This document shows positions 22,201 through 32,906 of a stretch of DNA of 64,000 bases, piece after piece. Every line of letters starts with the position of its first letter. Position 1 is the first letter of the stretch. Source of the stretch: Phellopilus nigrolimitatus (Eukaryota > Basidiomycota > Agaricomycetes > Hymenochaetales > Hymenochaetaceae); the NCBI GenBank assembly GCA_021029095.1, contig JAJOHG010000002.1:1488001-1552000 (forward strand), in the 5' to 3' direction. The notes beneath the pieces are model-generated. The model made no database searches, was not told the origin of the DNA, and saw only the letters and a list, made by a program, of their open reading frames with translations. The position numbers and the translations under genes were made by a program.

Positions 22201-25200
22201 ATGGAGTGAGTAGCGTTTCCCTTGTTCAGACATCTGTTTTCCAATAGCTCTTTTCACAGAGAAGGAGATGGGGAGGTGTCAAGGAGACGTTTGTCGATGA
22301 ACAAATCCGATCCAGATATCCATGGGTCCTACGGGCGAGGTTTAACGTCTTCAACGGCGTGGCGTCGCGAGCGACTGCTGAACATAGGTATCAACCCACC
22401 TCCTGAAAGCAGAGAACTCAACGAGGCGACTTCGCTGTCGTCTTCGACCCCTAACTTCTCGACGTATGGAACTCTGCCGTCTCCACGTCGATATCGTCAA
22501 AGCAAACATTCACGGAGAAACATTCCATTCCTTCCTTCTCTCGCCACAGATCCGATACCGGCTTCCGCTCCTGGGTCGCCAGTGTCGCATCGCAGTACAA
22601 TTTTTAAGAGAACCAAGACTATCTCAACTTACGACCCTCCACCGGGCTCTTTCAAAACTGACGGGGATGACTACTTCCAGAACTCCCGTTTTATGAACAC
22701 GAAACTGAATGGTGTGCGTGTCTGGTACTCTTCCTTTACTTCTGTCGACTGGTTGCATGATGCTATCAAAGACTCTTCGCGTGTGTGGCGACTTCGGTCT
22801 CGCAAGTCTCTTCGAGGCAGATTGCTCAGTAACGTGGATAGAAGCATCGACTGGATTACTGTGACGATAGTCGGATTCTTGACCGCCATTACTGCCTTTC
22901 TTATAGTGCGGAGTGAACAATGGCTCTTTGATTCGAAAGAAGGCCGGTGTTTGAGCGGCTGGTGGAATGCGAGGCGCTTCTGCCCGAATTGGCAAAACTG
23001 GGCAGAAGCTTTTGGAACAGATGCAGAGAATGGCGACCCTAATCAGTGGCTGGGCACTGCTTCTTGGACAGTCGAATACATTGTCTACACTGCGATTGCG
23101 GTACGCCAGTAAGACAGGCTTGTTTTGTTGAGTGTATCTGACTTTTTACATCGACTTGACATCAGCTCTTTCTTGCTGCCGCATCGTCCTTGTTGACAAT
23201 ATATCTAACTGCTTCGCCGTCATTCATCACCAATAAAGACTCGGGAGTGCTGGGTCCTGAATTTGAATCTACTGACAAATCCCAATCGGTTGAACCTCCA
23301 GTCAATAAGAGAAAGGTCCTGTACTTCGTGAGTGTCGTCGTTGCGCAATATCATTCTTTGAATAACACGTTTCGAAGGCTGGTGGTAGTGGAATACCTGA
23401 GATTAAGACTATTCTATCTGGTATGTATGATGTTGTTACACTGCGTGATGTTAGCAACGCCTTATATTTTTGTCTGACTACTAAAGGCTTCGTCATCCAT
23501 GGCTATCTCGGAGGTCGCACTCTGTTCACGAAGTCGGTTGGCTTGGCACTGTCGGTTGCTTCTGGCTTGTCGTTGGGTGAGCACTAAAAGGTTAAGTTGT
23601 TGTTGACAGTCAGGTAATATTTATTTTTATTAGGCAAGGAGGGACCCTTTGTTCACATTGCATGCTGTATTGGTAATATCGTGAGTAGATATTTCCCCAA
23701 GTACGAGACGAACGAAGGTGAGCAACAATCTCTTTGCCACGTGCTCTCAAGCCCACTTCCATCATTCTCCAGGAAAGCGGCGTGAGATACTCAGTGCGTC
23801 CGCTGCCGCGGGTGTAGCGGTCGCGTTTGGTGCTCCGATTGGGGGTGTGCTCTTCAGTTTAGAAGAGGTTTCGTACTATTTCCCACCTAAAGTGTGTTCT
23901 TAATGTTAGAAGGGTATCTCCTATTGAGTCATACTCATAAGCTCTTCCGCCGGTCCACAGGTCATGTGGCAGAGGTGAGACGGCTCAAGTTTCTCTGAGT
24001 AAAACTGTCCTTAACATTCTACCGTCGGTCTTCTCAGCTTCTTCTGTGCCATGATTGCTGCGATCACCCTCAGATTCTTAGATCCATTCGGCACAGGGAA
24101 ACTTGTTCTGTTCCAAGTTACTTATGACAAAGTAGCCTGTTTCTCTCACTAGTTATATAGAGGCTTACTGATCTTTGACAGGATTGGCACGCCTATGAGC
24201 TCATATTCTTCCTCCTTCTTGGCGTATTTGGTGTGAGTTTCGCATGTTAGTAACCAAAGGGTTTTCAATTCTTAGTCAACTTGAATGTAGGGAGTCTACG
24301 GAGCTTATTTCTCCAAATTGAACATTCGATGGAGCCGATATGTGCGAAAAACATGGTTGAAGACACATCCTGTAGCGGAGGTTATTTTGGTAGGACATCA
24401 TTGCTGGCTTCCTCGTATCTTCTGCGTATTAAATTACATTAAATTACATTGAAGGTTACCTTAGTAACAACTTTGCTCTGTTTCCTCAATCCCTACACTC
24501 GAATGGGGGGGACAGAACTTGTGTACAATCTCTTTTCGGAGTGCCGCTCTGACAACGACAGCCACGTGGGCCTCTGTCCACGAGATCCCACCGCACTAGC
24601 TGGACCACTTGCGCGATCTATTGGCGTCGCCCTCATTGTGAAGGGTGCACTTACCATCGTGACTTTTGGGATCAAGGTTCCGGCCGGAATATTCATTCCG
24701 ACATTGGGGGTTGGAGCTTGCTTCGGCAGAATCATGGGTATTGGTGTTCAGTATCTCCAGTTCAAACACCCGAACCTACCAATGTTTTCGGTTTGTCACG
24801 GCGATATGGACTGCGTTATTCCTGGACTTTACGCCATGGTGGGCGCAGCAGCAACCCTGTCTGGGGTCACGGTTCGATATTTTGAGCTCATTCAAGAGAC
24901 ATTCAACCACTTACCCTATCTATATTTTTTCTTTAGCGCACAACCGTGTCTTTGGCAGTCATTATGTTCGAATTAACTGATACTCTTACATATGTGGTCC
25001 CCGTCATGTTGTCTGTCTTAACAGCGAAGACTGTTGCAGACGCTCTGGAGCCGAAGGGGATTTATGACCTGGTCATTGAGTAGGTTGCAGAATATCTCAC
25101 CTTCCCATTGTGCTCATGTCTCGCGAAGTCTTTCACAGCTGCCGTACTTGGACGCGAAGCGTGAATATTCATGGAAGTATGTCCTAGTTGCTGACATGGT

Positions 25201-25948
25201 AAGCCATCAACGAAACCTAACATACTCGTCTTTTTCTGAATTTGAACTGAAGACGGACCGAAATGTCGGTGTAATTCGTCTTGACGAAACAAACTCGGTC
25301 AAGAGTCTCCGTGACAAGCTGCAAGAGTCTCTTTCCCTTGGCTATGCTGACAGCGGCTTCCCCATCATTCGGCGCGACCCTCGTGGATGGAAGACGGTCG
25401 GGTACATCGGCTTCAACGAGCTTGAACACGCTCTTGGTGAGTAGCTCAAAAATATACTGCAAAAAAGCACCGCTTCTATTTTACCGACTGTGATGGCTTC
25501 GCTAACTCGACTTTTTCGTAGCGATCGTGGCTGACGACGCGGACGCTTTGTGTTACTTCATATCTGCTTCTGAGGCGGCGATCTCAGGACCAGTGTCTGA
25601 GGCGTCGTCTTTTACCGAGTCTGCGTCCAAGATTGATCCTTTTGATTTTACGGTCTACATGGACCAGGTAAGTAGTGCCGATAAATAAAAATAAAATAAA
25701 ATGCTGCTGATGCGAAGACACGCGTTTGTTAGGCGCCGCTGACTGTACAGACAAATTCGCCGCCCGAGCTTGTGCAGCAGCTCTTCGCCAAACTCGGGGC
25801 GAAGTACGTGATCGTCACAGACCCTAACGGATTTTGTGAGTCTTCTCTAAATTTCCTTAGTCTCATAGCCTCATGCTTTCTTTTAGACGAAGGAGTGATC
25901 GAGAAGAACGCGTGGATCGCTTATCTGAACGACCTGGAGGGGCATTGA
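22201..25948 (+). CDS. CLC-type voltage-gated chloride channel / chloride-proton antiporter with CBS domains
   Basis: This is a fungal CLC protein of the Gef1 class, which handles chloride in endomembranes and affects copper loading and pH. A short first exon (ATGGA, 22201-22205) joins at 22248 to a Ser/Arg-rich cytoplasmic N-terminus. Membrane motifs are in order: [20 protein letters not shown] (selectivity filter), [15 protein letters not shown] (gating glutamate in GKEGP), [19 protein letters not shown] and [21 protein letters not shown]. Two CBS regions follow the last helix (about 25150-25440 and 25735-25940), including GFPIIRRD and [19 protein letters not shown]. About 14 short introns are present; one near 24430 has a small tandem duplication. 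The family glutamates suggest that exchange activity is retained, but this cannot be proven here. The stop is TGA at 25946. Confidence 0.94.
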
Positions 25949-27709
25949 AATTCGACTGTGGTGAGATAGGATCGATTATTCAAATTCATGCAGGAAAATT
26001 CTGTACTTTTGTTTCGGGTTGTCCTCTGCCCCTTTTTTTCTTCTCTGTCACACTAACATCGCAACACTGGAAATCTTCATCCTCATCTGGACTTTTGTCG
26101 CCTGGCACACTCACCAACGGAATCATATTGCTCATTGTTACATTGTTTTCCGTTCGCATGCTATCATGTTCATCTCTTGCACACACACGCAATAATCCCA
26201 TTGCACATGTCCATAATTTAATTTGCTTTTTTTTTTCGACAAAGACCCTGTTGTTCCGTGACAAATGTAAAGAAAGCATTGGCCCCTTAGCTTTCCTTTT
26301 GTCCTTGCTCTGGAGATTGTGCTGCTAAAGCTCGGTCAAAACTTAAATTGAAAACTTACTGCGGATTCTACAAAGCAGGTGAATCCGAGCAGACAGTCTT
26401 CCATCCAGCAGTTCTTCCGAGTCTTTGGAGAAAGCTGCATCTGCAGCGCTTGATTCAGCTAGCAGCTATTACACGGACGGAGTTCGCGGTAGTTTGCAGA
26501 TGCTGATCTTGCTATTTCATAATCCCCCACTCGCCCTAGCCTCGTACGGTTCCGGCCGTTGCTATCGTAGTCCTCCGGCGACCATTGTGACGTTTTCCTA
26601 GCGAATCATAGCTCGGCCGAAGGACGGCGAGATGCGTGGGACGTCTGGAAGGGCCCCCCGCGCCGTTCGAAGAGCGTCAAGCGGCTGATGATGGGAAAGA
26701 ACTATGTGTTTTGAGCGTGGCCCCCTTCGTCAACCATCATGGAGCGTTGGGGCGAACATCAGAAAAGAAAGAAAAAAACACGGTGTGTTGTGTGTCTGGT
26801 CTGGTCGGCGTTCGATTTTAGCTGGTAACCACGCGCCTCAGTTCGGCTTCTAGGCCAGCGCGACCAATCGCCTCGGAAATGCTATTGAGTACATGTACGT
26901 ACGTTACGTCTTGCGCCGCCGCCCCCCTTGCGACCGCTCGATTACCCGTTTTGAACAAGTTGCCAGCCAGGCACGGAAGGCTGGCTTCTAGCCTGGATCA
27001 AGCATTTTGTCAGGAGAGCGCCGTGTCCTGTTCGGGCTTTCGTTTCTGCGCGCTTGCCCGGGAGCGTAAGTCGTCGGCGCGTGACGGAGGTAGCGTCCGT
27101 TTTGTTTTTGAGGGTGTGTTCTCCCCTTTGATATAAGTGCTATGCCGGTAGTGACCAGGTAATACATACGCACAAAAGCAGTTATGTGGAACTCACCAGC
27201 CAGCTCGCTCATATGATTTGCACGATAAGTGTGGCACAATTTCCCAATCGTCCGCATGTGCGCGTGCGTGCGTGCGTGTGCGCACGGGGGCGCGCGGCCC
27301 GGCGCGGTGTTGGCCCTTGGGTGTGGAAAGCCAGCCAGCCAGTCGACGGACGGACGGACTCGGAAATAAGGCCCAAGATCTGGATTGGAGATGTTTTTAC
27401 GTTGCCCTTGGACCCGACGCGTCCAGGCCACGGGGCACGGCCGGTTTTCGAGGCGGACGCGCCAGATTTGATCGCGCACGGGCGATGGCCGATGGCGCAA
27501 TGGGCTGATAGCCACGCGACGGCTGCTGATGGGCTTTCGATACAGTTTCGCCGTGTGTTGCCTTGCCTTACCTGCAAGCGGCGCGACTCGAGCATGTTAT
27601 TTGTTGTGTTTATTTCTGGAGAACCCGCGACGGTCTGCGTCTGTGCGCGCGCTCTGTTTGGAAATCTCTCTCTCGCGAATCTTGTTGTTTCGATCTGATG
27701 ATGTGTTGG
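25949..27709. other. Gene-poor intergenic region with TGCG-rich tract
   Basis: No supported gene. The first 300 bp are T-rich and probably 3' untranslated sequence of the CLC gene. The rest has long GC-rich frames on several strands (for example 27186-27698) that look like chance frames. A short TGCG/GTGC microsatellite lies at about 27255-27286. Confidence 0.45.
27255..27286. repeat. TGCG/GTGC microsatellite
   Basis: A short purine-pyrimidine alternating tract made of GTGC units. Such alternating tracts can form Z-DNA; no function is implied. Confidence 0.6.
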
Positions 27710-27820
27710 TACAGCGAATCCACATGATAATGACAGTCAGCGATTTTTCGTGTTTTTTTCTGCTCGACCATTTTTTTTAGGACGGCATCCAAATCGAGTC
27801 GATCCCTGATGCACGGAATT
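27710..27820 (+). repeat. Left terminal inverted repeat of the MITE-like element
   Basis: This is the left arm of the inverted repeat. It includes AGTCAGCGATTTTTCGTG, which reappears reversed at about 28085-28105. Confidence 0.75.
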
Positions 27821-28009
27821 CCCTTATGTAGTAAACTCAGCCATGTCTTGTCACAGTGACAGTGTGACGTACATTTCATGGGGAACCGCAAAATCAGCGA
27901 GGACCTCAAGCATAGGGCAAGTTGGCTCAATGATAATGATTATATCCTCTATGACACCTGCAAGATTTTATCAAGTCCGACTTTGAAATATGAGAGGAAA
28001 ACGGTGAGG

Positions 28010-28125
28010 AAAAAATTCGGCAAGGGGCATCGGGGACCAGCTCGATTTGGACGCTGTCCTAAAATGGTCGAGCAGAAAAAAACACGAAAAATCGCTGACT
28101 GTCATTATTATGTGGATACGCTGTA
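28010..28125 (-). repeat. Right terminal inverted repeat of the MITE-like element
   Basis: This is the right arm, reverse complementary to the left arm. The T run next to CGACCATT is shorter here than in the left arm, and GGACAGCGTCC replaces GGACGGCATCC, so the arms have drifted since insertion. Confidence 0.75.
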
Positions 28126-28962
28126 ATGGGTCGTCGCGCGGCTGGATGACGGTGGAAAAAGTGACCGTTTGCAATGCAGCGTCCCGGCACGTCCACGTCC
28201 ACGCTCACAGACACTGCGGACCGCCGCTTCTTGTGTCTGGCAGTGTTCTGCTTCTCTGTGACCGGTCATCGACCGACTTGCTTCTAATGGGCCCGATGAG
28301 AGCAGGCGCCCTGGCAGGCATCTGAACGCCAATAATTAACTGTACGTCACTTATCCCCGGCTCTTTCCTAACCAGAACGCGTTCCCAGCCTGAGAATATA
28401 TATTTATATATATATAATTATTAATTTTTTTTTGCCGCGAGTATTTTGGGAAAGGGAAAGTTGTAACTCTGTCGGGGGGATAGACCGTCGTTGCTTAAAG
28501 GAGGTGCGGATTAGGCAGTTAAGGGACGATCAGGGAAAGGAAAAGATTGACAGCGTCAATCGAGAAGCGATGTGGATGAGTTTCTTTTGTGGATTGCGGA
28601 CTGGGGAGGATGGCTAGTGCTCATCCAGATCGCTAGAATCATGATCAGGGAACCGTAGGATTGGTAACGGCTCTGGCCGTGGCTGCTAACCATTGTACGT
28701 ATGCAACGAAACCTAAAATCTCGTCAGGGCGATTGCTCTCGCCACACTTCTTTCGAAGAATCCGTCCGTCGACATGAAAAAGGTCAAACTTTAGCCATCT
28801 CTTTCTCTACATAGTACCATCCTCGCGTGCCTACCGCTAACTCCTGTATATACCCTCCTCTCCTACCGAGCCTTCTGCCGTCTGCTCGCCCTCCTCCTCC
28901 TCCTACCTACTACCCCGCTCCGCCCCCGACCCCGCCCCCGTCCCCCCCAGCCTCAATATACA
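28126..28962. other. Promoter side of the Zn2Cys6 gene with AT microsatellite and pyrimidine-rich leader
   Basis: An AT-rich microsatellite lies at about 28394-28425. From about 28800 the plus strand becomes very C/T-rich up to the start codon at 28963, a usual feature of fungal leaders near the transcription start. No gene is seen. Confidence 0.5.
28394..28425. repeat. AT-dinucleotide-rich microsatellite
   Basis: An interrupted TA repeat, followed by a T run. It lies 270 bp right of the MITE-like element. Confidence 0.7.
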
Positions 28963-31900
28963 ATGGGCGTTGGCACAGTGACCAACGCAAATGACCTCTA
29001 CATGCCTTTCCAGCCGCCCTACCTCGTCGACGACCCTCCCCCCTCCAGCGAAGACGGCTCCGGCCTCCACTCCCCCACCTTCCTCGACTCCGACTCCTCG
29101 CTCGACGGCCATCGGCACGACTGTATGTCCTCTCGTTCCTTTCGTACCTTTCTCTTATCACTACTATGTCCGAGAGGATTTGCGCGGCTGATTTGCTCTT
29201 TCGCCCTGCTCGCGACGTCTAACTAACGGTTTGCATTTTATCTTCGATCCCCCCCGCAATAAAGTCCGAGCACCGCCCCCGGACCTTGATATACGCAGCG
29301 TTGAAGGCCTGCTAGCCAGTCATTTCTCAAATGTCGACCACCATTCAGCAGGCGCGCTCCCCGCCTATGTCACCCATCCGTACTCCCATCCAAGCATGCA
29401 ATACCCATCATATACCCATCCCGGCCCGTCCCGCGCGTACGAGGACGAGAGAAGGTTTATCACCCGGGAAACTCTAGCCAGATACGACGGAAGTGGAGCT
29501 ATAGCCCCGGCCCCGACCACTTATTTGTCCGGAAGAATAGCTAGCAGCAAGGCGATCGAGATGCCGCGTCCTCTCACCCTTCCTTCGCTCCTTCCGGCGA
29601 ATCCCCCCGTATCGAGCAGCCGTCTGTCCCCCCGGATTGGGTTGGAGCGAGAGCGTCCCGCAAACCTTCACATCGAGATGCAGTACGAGCGCACGTCACC
29701 GCTCTCTCCTGAGGAACCCGTGAACAGCCCATCAAGCGCAATGTCCGCTCATACAGAATCGGACAGCAATGCCCAGGCATCGAGGCGCGAACCTTCTCTC
29801 GTCGTCATTGCATGTCGTCAATGGTGCGCCGAAATTTACACACAGTCTTGTGTTATATCCTGAAAATTTAAATGGGTTTATTCGATCTACCGTAGCCGGG
29901 CGCGTAAAATTCGTTGCGATTCCACACGCCCCTCGTGCAACAATTGCGTCCGTCGACAAAACGAGTGTCATTACGATGCCGTTCCCAAGCGTCGCGGGCC
30001 CGATAAACGGCCCGGCACGAGGCAGCGGTCGTGCAAGAAGCGTCCCGCAGATGGATCGATGCCTGTAAAGAAGAAACAGAAGAAGAGTACAGCCGATGCG
30101 CAGTCGCCGGTAAGTGTCGAAGGGTCGGACGATACTGGAAGGGCGACGGGTGCTGCCAGCCGTCCAGATTCCATGAAGACCTCGGTAGGCGCGAGGCTGT
30201 CGAACGGCGGTGGGGGACTGGCGATGTCTGGCGGCGATCCAAGGATGGGTACGGCTCTAAACTCGAGCACCGGAGTCGAGTTTGGGAATGTCGTTGGAGC
30301 AAGGGGCATCGAGGGGGACGTGAAGCCGAACATGGGTTTGCGGCTGGATATGAATTTTATGGACCGCCCAAACGCTGGGTATAATTCTGGCCCACCGCAT
30401 AGCGGTGCGCAGTCGCACCCGCGGACCCACTCGACGCAATCCTCTCAGTCGTTCCGGTTCCCCTCCGGAAGCGCGTCTCCGACGACGACCATGTCGCTCC
30501 AGCCGTACAGCGCTCGTTCGCCAGAGCTGATCCTCCCCAAGGTACGTTCTTTGTATTTCAGGCGTTCTAATAGTTTGTGAACTCTTCTTCTGATTAGTCC
30601 AACGAATTATCTAGTCTCCACTTCGGCGTGAACCCTTTTCTATGTACGAGCAACTGAGCCCCGATAGACTGTCGGATTCGGAGACCGACGGGCGCGCGTT
30701 TGCGCGCCAGTTGGACCTGGATACCCATCGACCTAACGACCACATGTACTTCCCTTCGCCTTCGCTTAATGTCGATTTCAACAATAAATTATGGTGGGAT
30801 ACTCTTTTAAATCAATATGCCCCGTCGCAAGAACAATCGTAAGCAGCGTCCAGTTTTGTCTGAAGGGACATCAAGCTCAATATAACTTGATAGAGAAGTG
30901 GAAATCGCTAAAGATTTATCATTTTTGTACGTGTTTTTCTGTTTGATAGCGATTCAGGTTTTCATCCATGTGCTCCCTTCCCCCAGATTTGGTAGTAATA
31001 TACACTGGCTCTCGTTTTTAAACGAACATCATTTCTTCCGCAGACTTTCTGACCCTTTCGAACGAGAAAAACTCCAGCCTTCCCTAGTTCTTTCTGCTCT
31101 TGCGCTTGCTACTCTACTCCAGTCGAGTGAGCTTGGGCTAGGTCACGGTGGTCGTGAACGCGCATTATGGCTTCGAGATACAGCTCAGTCTTATCTAGAA
31201 GCCGCGTGGACCGCGTCGCCCATTGACCCTTCTTTAGCCCAAGCAGCCATGGTATGTACATTCCGGATATTCAACACGCGTTTTTCTTTAACTTCTCGAT
31301 CATCTCATGTGAAGCTTATTGCCATATTCGAATCGTCTGCCCACCCGCAACACAGCGGCGAAAGGGCGTGCAACTCGCTTGTCCTTCTGGACCAAATTAT
31401 TCGCAATCTGGCTCTCACGGCGATCGATGCCGGAGACCCGAATGCCTGCGTGTTCGCACCGGAGTCGGTGCCGAGCGTTCCTCGCCCTTTGACCCGCGAT
31501 ATCACAGTCGAAGAACGGTGTTACTGTGCGCCACCAATTCATTCGCCCCAACTTGACCTGAGCGGTGGCGGCCGTTTATCCCCCAACTGGTCTACCAGCA
31601 TAAGCTGGGACGCGACCTGGAGCGTCGAGGAGATCCAGCGCGAGGAAACGCGCAGGCTATGTTGGGCTGCCCTCTCCCTCGCCGCAGCCCACACCGCGCA
31701 CTGTGCGGCTTTCCATACCGAGCCACTCGATCTTTTTCTGAGCCGGCCCGAGAACGTGCGTGGAACTGTGCTTTACTTACTTCCATCTTTGTAACCATGA
31801 AAACTGTAGTATGCGCTCCTATTTCCGGGAGAAAAAGGTGCCCTGGCCGATGAAAGCGGAGGACCCAACTACTCCCCGAAGCAATCGATCTGGGCACTTT

Positions 31901-32906
31901 ATTGCAGGAGTATGCTTCTGTGGAACAGCTGTCTGCACCTGCGTAAAAGTGCAAGCGACTCGGACAAAGCCGAGTTTGCCTTGAATGCATGGATGGAGGC
32001 GACAGATATCCAAGATGCCCTCGATGCGCATCAGTGCTCCACAGAGTCACACCTCGTATATATGACTCGCGAGCACGTGTTTAAGTGAGGGTCGTGTAGT
32101 GTTTCGTCCGGGATTTTCGCACTGACGCAAACAACGCCGATAGCACCCGCATCGCGGTCTCATATGAGTTCAGGCGGTTCGTCCATCTATTTTTCCTCAT
32201 GCGCTGATTATATAATTATCGATTGAAGAGCAGGCTTCAAAATATCGACGTGGGGACATCACCAAAGTTCAATCGTCGACAGGCGGAGGACTGGAGTACG
32301 TCTCGTTAACCTTATTCTTTTTTGTACACCCCCTTCTCCACCGGGCTGCGCGGGTGCAGGCTCCCGGGGCGTGTTCAGGCCGCGGAATGCCCGGAGGCGT
32401 ACGAGAACTGTATTGATTGAAACTGTACCTCTTGTCTAGTCTACTACCAGGCCCAGACTGCGCAACGCTTTAAGGACATTTTGCACAACGGACGCGATCC
32501 GATGTCGCAAGTCCTAATGCGTCGTCCCTTCTACGTCTGGTGGTTCATGAGCCAGCTCGCCATGTAGGCATGATTGTCTCCATTTGGTTTACGACTCTGT
32601 GCTCACCTAGACGCCTCTTTGCCATGCAGAAGCATGTCCTTGTGGGTGTACGACAACACGCTACTCCAGGCCCTTGATTTGTGCAAGGCCTTCCTCGTTC
32701 CTTTGGATGTTCTCAGCGCGCTTTGGCCTTGTGCCGGTGAGTGCACTTCATGCTGCAGAATCCTAGCTCTAAACAATACTGTGTTTTACAAAGTGCAACG
32801 TGATCAGTACTTAACATTGAGGAAGGAACTTACCGACCACTGCAGCAAAGCAGGTGTTTCCCTGCCGCTGCCGCCAGTCTTCTCCTTGCCGATCTCGCTC
32901 CTTTGA
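28963..32906 (+). CDS. Zn2Cys6 (binuclear zinc cluster) transcription factor with fungal-specific regulatory domain
   Basis: The first exon starts MGVGTVTNANDLYMPF. After a long Pro/Ser-rich region, an intron at about 29824-29895 joins IACRQ to CRARKIRCDSTRPSC, then NNCVRRQNECHYD. This gives the six cysteines (CX2CX6C-x5-CX2CX6C) of a Gal4-type zinc cluster. It is followed by a basic linker, RRGPDKRPGTRQ, typical of this family. The middle is disordered. From about 31020 the fungal-specific transcription factor domain appears: FLNEHHFFRRLSDPFEREK, PSLVLSALALATLLQSSELG, EEIQREETRRLCWAALSLAA, YALLFPGEKGAL and PFYVWWFMSQLAM. About 11 introns are inferred. The zinc cluster sits unusually far from the N-terminus (near residue 250). 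Target genes are unknown; the nearest neighbours are housekeeping genes and the TIR element. Confidence 0.9.

Larger units (their letters stand above)
27710..28125. mobile_element. MITE-like element with about 110-bp terminal inverted repeats and TA flanks
   Basis: Two arms face each other: left arm about 27710-27820 and right arm about 28010-28125. The outer ends read TACAGCGAATCCACAT and, in reverse complement, TACAGCGTATCCACAT. The arms then stay nearly identical for about 70 bases before diverging through small indels. Both ends carry TA, the target duplication of Tc1/mariner-type elements. The roughly 190-bp centre has no open frame of note. No transposase is encoded, so this would be a non-autonomous element moved in trans (inference). 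Confidence 0.75.

Noticed and set aside
27186..27698. 170-codon plus-strand frame in the gene-poor region
   Set aside because: GC-rich and includes a microsatellite; frames of similar length exist on both strands.
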